Assembly: GCA_963662175.1 (NCBI GenBank)
Contig: OY759223.1
Location: 11,696,249 to 11,760,248 of the forward strand
Reading direction: 5' to 3'
From: Aradus depressus
Taxonomy: Eukaryota; Arthropoda; Insecta; Hemiptera; Aradidae
Length of the DNA: 64,000 bases
The first letter of the stretch is position 1, and every line of letters starts with the position of its first letter. Positions 60,611 through 64,000 of this stretch are shown here, piece after piece. The position numbers were made by a program, and so were the translations under genes. Below the pieces are notes generated by a model, which worked only from the letters and a program-made list of their open reading frames with translations, had not been told where the DNA came from and made no database searches.

Positions 60611-60680
60611 TACTTCTAATAAAAATCTGTGAGAGGTCATACTATATTTTATTTGACAACCTGTGAAATTAGATCATTCA

Positions 60681-61339
60681 TTGTTAATGAATAATATTTT
60701 TCAACTTCCATATTATATTGATATTCAATACCTACTTTGTTACATTATTATTATTATTATTAATTTGTAATTACTTATTTTATTTATAATTTGTTTATTT
60801 AATGTTATTTATTTAGTTTGTTAAAGGTTCCTATATATATGTTATTATTGTTCAGCAGATCAATCTATAATTTTGGAAATGTTAATGTTAATATTGTATC
60901 ACTTTAAACAATAAAATTATTATTATTATTAATTTCAAATTTTTAAAATTTTAACCTAAAGGATGACGCCAGCTACCCACATTTCGAGGTCCCGTAAAAT
61001 TTCAATATTATAAATTCAGAAAAGACCTCATAATGATGATCCACCTACTCCAAAACCTTGGAATTATACACAAAAATATACTTCCCAGCTTTCTACCGTT
61101 TCATCATTCGACTGGCCTAATAGTACATTAAATCAACGAAAAGTCATCGATGGCCTTGCCTCCGCATATAGCCGCGCGCGAACCTCATTCAGCCGCCACG
61201 CTGGTTGATGTCATGTGTTTTCGGAACAAAATAATTGTGGGTCAATCCTAGCGCCCATGACCTAACTGAGATGTGTAATTTATTTCAAATAAAAAAAAAA
61301 TTAATTGAGTATTTGATATGAATTATTGTTATAAATCAA
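60681..61339. other. Unassigned; (ATT)n tracts
   Basis: (ATT)n at about 60743-60760 and 60918-60935. 61130-61260 is moderately GC-rich (CCTCCGCATATAGCCGCGCG). No gene is supported. Confidence 0.4.
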
Positions 61340-61830
61340 AAAAATTGTCGATGAATCACCGATGATGTACTTCCCCAGAGCGAGTTAATCAATTGAATTC
61401 CCCTCCAAAACCAGTCGACCGTTTGAGCACAATAATTGAAACAGGTTCTTAACTAAATTTTGTGTCGATACATTCATGACATCAGCAGCCATTAAGGTGT
61501 ATTGAATCTCCTCTCCTGAATCCTCTTCCCTTCGGCCGATCGTGCTGAAAGTTAAGAGGTATTGTCCTCATGGGGTTTTGATTCCAAGTAAAACATTTCT
61601 TGTCGATACATTCATTATATCGGCATTTATTAGGGGTTTTGTGTTGACCCCCACCCGTGATCCCCTCAGGACCAAATCCGCTGATAAATTATTGTTCACA
61701 GACACACAGACAGACAGAATTTTTTTTTTCCCCTCAAATCAGGGGTTTGGAAAAATTAAATTCCAATGAAAATTCAACTTTGAATTTTTGACCGACACTA
61801 TAACTTTTCCTATACTTCGTATAACTGGGT
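61340..61830 (+). repeat. Family X, most complete plus-strand copy
   Basis: Opening GATGAATCACCGATGATGTA, TTCCCCAGAGCGAGTTAATC, CCTCCAAAACCAGTCGACCG; then TTTTGTGTCGATACATTCAT, CTGAATCCTCTTCCCTTCGG, TTTCTTGTCGATACATTCAT, ATATCGGCATTTATTAGGGG, CACACAGACAGACAG, and the end CAATGAAAATTCAACTTTGA to CTTCGTATAACTGGGTAAGT. It gives the order of blocks used to recognise other copies. A 75-codon frame inside is not credible. Confidence 0.7.
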
Positions 61831-62495
61831 AAGTAAAAAGCCGCAAACAAAATTTTTTATAAATTAAAAAAATAAGATTAAAAATATAAAAATTGAAGAG
61901 GGCGCCGCACAGTGTGAACTTTATGAGTTTTGATTTTCAAAATTCGAGCCCCCACTCAATTTTTGAACAATTTGGATCAAACTAGGTGCAAAATATTTTT
62001 GAAAGCTGGCTTTTTATCAGGTAACTGCGGGTTTCACAATCAAGGTATTATATGCCAATTGACAGCTGCCAAAACCCCGCGAATCACGGAGAAGTCAGAA
62101 AATAATTTAACGATATTATATAATTCCTAAATTAAATTGTTTCTTAAGTAAAACTGTTACTTGTTGATTAAAAATAAAACAAGATAGAACAAAACAAAAG
62201 CAAAAAGTAAAAATGAGGGTTATTTCTTAAAGTTCTATTCTTTTCTATTCTCTCCACTATCTCGTCCCTCCACCGTCTCTAGGAATCCACTCAGTGCAGA
62301 CTTTAGCCCATCGTCGAGGATCCATCCTTGTCGCATATCTATGTAACAAAATTAATAACTTATTTATTCCTTTTTAATTCATTCAAAATATCAAAAAATA
62401 AAAGCTTGTTCTGAAAAAAAGTGTTTTTTTTTTTTTTTTTTATTAAACATTTACTTATAAATATTTTAAATATATATATTTTTAATATGTATCAC
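61831..62495. other. Unassigned AT-rich sequence
   Basis: GAAGAGGGCGCCGCACAGTG at 61896 keeps only the first bases of a SINE-A head. A 66-codon frame at 61930-62130 has no domain. A long T run is at about 62424-62441. Confidence 0.4.
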
Positions 62496-62535
62496 GACAA
62501 TATATCGGGGCGATTATATGTCCCCTCCTCAGGTC
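62496..62535 (-). ncRNA. Hammerhead-like motif (PLE-a, third copy), minus strand
   Basis: Minus strand: GAC, CTGAGGA (U7 is G, tolerated), stem II GGGG...CCCC placed directly after the core, then GAT instead of GAA, AT-rich bases, and GTC pairing with GAC. Stem II has again changed on both sides relative to 700 and 54555. A14 is changed to T, so activity is doubtful. Confidence 0.4.
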
Positions 62536-62537
62536 AA

Positions 62538-62542
<5 letters not shown>

Positions 62543-62592
<50 letters not shown>
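62543..62592. repeat. (TA)25 microsatellite
   Basis: An uninterrupted run of TA dinucleotides, probably unstable in length. It lies directly beside the PLE-a motif. Confidence 0.97.
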
Positions 62593-62593
<1 letters not shown>

Positions 62594-62894
62594 CAAATAA
62601 AAATAAATTAGACAGTAAATAATAAAATTAATGATAATAATAAAAATATGTTGAAGAAATTTTATTTGGTGTAGGGCGTGAATTCAAGGTAACCTCTGAC
62701 GGCCAAATATTAAGGCGTGGTCCGGTTTCCAAAGGCTACCTATCTTCGGACCAGATTGCGCATTATCGATAGAGATTTTTGGAAGATCAGACCAATGAAA
62801 GTTGGTATCATAGAGCCAGGTAAGAAGAAAGACAGGAAAGGCTATGAACATCGGATGCTTAGGTCCCTAGCTGCATGCACCAGTTCACCGAATA
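62593..62894. other. Unassigned sequence
   Basis: A 76-codon plus frame (62717-62947) has no domain and runs into family X. Confidence 0.4.
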
Positions 62895-63150
62895 AAAAGT
62901 TGTCTGTGAATCACCGGATGTATACTTCTCCAGAAAGATTTAATTAATTAACTCTCTAAATTTAGGACTGTTTGCGCTAATATTCAATATTTGACATTTT
63001 TTGGGGCCTCCTGAATCCTGATACTAAATTTTGTGTCGATAAATTCAATATATCGGCAGTTATTAGGTTTTTTAAAATTGAGCCCCCTCCCCTGAATTCC
63101 TCTTTCCCTTCAAAACTAATAAATATCATCCATATGAGGTTTTAAATTCC
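62895..63150 (+). repeat. Family X copy
   Basis: GTGAATCACCGGATGTATAC, TCTCCAGAAAGATTTAATTA, CTGTTTGCGCTAATATTCAA, GAATCCTGATACTAAATTTT, GTGTCGATAAATTCAATATA and TCGGCAGTTATTAGG: an orderly opening and first subrepeat. Confidence 0.7.
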
Positions 63151-63159
63151 CATATGAAT

Positions 63160-63300
63160 AGGGCTCTATCGATACAAGTTAATACAAGTAAAGTATCGAT
63201 ACTTTTATCCGGTACAAGTACTTTTGGTATCGATACTTTTCTTTTGATACCAAGTAGGTATCGAATAGATATTACTTGTATCGATTCAAAGTACTCGTTT
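63160..63300. promoter_or_regulatory. Cluster of TATCGATA sites, uncertain role
   Basis: TATCGATA occurs three times within about 75 bases (near 63167, 63195 and 63229) with related forms near 63250 and 63282. TATCGATA is the DRE core bound by DREF in insects. The sites are embedded in GATACAAGTA/TACTTGTATC phrases that look like a simple dispersed repeat, so regulation is only a possibility. Confidence 0.25.
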
Positions 63301-64000
63301 CAAATTTCAACAATTAAAAAAAATTATATAAATTTTTCAATTCATCAAAATCGTACACCGTTTAATTTCTTACAGTTTTCTTTTATTTGTTGTTGCGGTA
63401 AAATACTGAACTCAAATTCCGGTCCATGGACAAATGATACTCGTATATATCGATGGTGATAACCTCATGTGTGATGTGATCACGCAGTCTGCATGATGCG
63501 TCCTTATTTCTTACCTTATTTACATTAAATGGTTTATCGTTTATGAAGGTATACGTTTGTTTAATTTTGAACAGAACCGTGAACATGATTACGATTTCAT
63601 TATTTTATTTTATTTTTACATTCCATTTTGTCAATTACATATTATAATGCCGCATCCTACCGCGAAAGTGTGGATTTATTACACTAAGAACGTTTCGATC
63701 TGAGGGACTTAGTAACTAGTGAAATATTGTCGGAATACGAATAGTTTCCAGTAGTTTTATATCCTTAGTAAAAATAAATTGTATGTTTATTTTATAAGGT
63801 TTTTTATTACATTCAGTATGTCTTTAATAATATAATTTTATCTTATTCTATTTGATTTATTTGTTTTTTATTCCCACTACAATATCTCATTTACCCTATA
63901 TCTTTCAAATTGTATTGTGTTTTTTATTATTATAATATAGGTATATATATATATTATACATGGTTTAAAATTAATTATAACAAAGTACTCGATGCAATAC
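63301..64000. other. AT-rich sequence to window end
   Basis: Frames of 101 codons (63154-63459, plus) and 67 codons (63383-63586, minus) overlap each other and have no motif. Nothing else is recognised. Confidence 0.4.

Larger units (their letters stand above)
60240..60680. mobile_element. PLE-e foldback unit
   Basis: Left arm (about 60250-60360) and right arm (about 60565-60670) are inverted copies including GATTTTTATTAGAAGTAGCT and the hammerhead-like motif. Between them, from 60410, the plus strand encodes VVTQMVDRDNSSVPIHDISN, the same PLE C-terminus as at 13605-13670. CAGATGGTGGACAGG also has an inverted copy (CCTGTCCACCATCTG) just before. It is thus a PLE end joined to an inverted partial copy of itself. 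Confidence 0.8.

Overview
The window looks like repeat-rich, AT-rich nuclear DNA of an arthropod, most likely an insect. The grounds are Penelope-like (PLE), Jockey-type and R1-type retroelements, hAT and PIF/Harbinger-like DNA transposons, two tRNA-derived SINE families, and one SINE tail of (CCTAA)n, the complement of the insect telomere unit TTAGG. A sap-sucking hemipteran is my guess for the group, but no host gene is recognised that would fix it. There is one 200-base assembly gap (15508-15707). No bacterial operon, CRISPR array or rRNA gene is present.

Layout. 1-6.5 kb: PLE-derived units, several of them foldbacks, a hAT MITE nested in a 25-bp-TIR element, and an unnamed repeat here called family X. 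7-12.6 kb: SINE-A copies, a 505-bp foldback, and family X. 13.1-15.5 kb: a PLE coding remnant with GIY-YIG-type motifs and its 3' region, then a TIR element filled with an end-derived minisatellite, then the gap. 15.7-23.3 kb: SINE-A, Jockey-type LINE-J, family X, a SINE-A copy with a perfect 12-bp target-site duplication (TSD), and a hAT MITE. 24.0-24.8 kb: a 28-bp minisatellite. 25-33.5 kb: SINE-A, LINE fragments with RNase H, a SINE-B copy with a 13-bp TSD, and an R1-type fragment. 34.8-41.3 kb: the best LINE-J copy, a hAT MITE, a 122-bp tandem array, and an antisense LINE-J. 42.8-45.3 kb: a piggyBac-like TIR unit holding R1-type sequence, the single best candidate host exon (43680-44048), a hAT MITE and a PLE foldback. 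46-48.4 kb: clustered SINE-A. 48.9-54.0 kb: an 816-bp hAT element encoding a 50-residue protein, then a 3.9-kb PIF/Harbinger-like transposon with about 1.57-kb inverted arms. 54-64 kb: SINE-A, PLE units, family X, a (TA)n tract and a TATCGATA cluster.

Most notable pattern. At least 14 short segments in six or seven sequence-distinct PLE-like families fit one hammerhead-ribozyme plan: a short stem I, CUGANGA, stem II, GAA, a palindromic stem III, then U-H and the stem I complement. Paired bases change together between families. Four foldback units carry the motif in both arms, always in divergent orientation. The palindromic stem III suggests a dimeric hammerhead, a class already reported in PLEs. 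The number of families, the pairing arrangement and the extra base before stem II deserve testing.

The genes do not form a pathway. The window is a dense record of nested transposition, and almost all coding sequence seen is decayed mobile-element sequence. Repeat boundaries were read by eye and are approximate unless a target-site duplication is stated.
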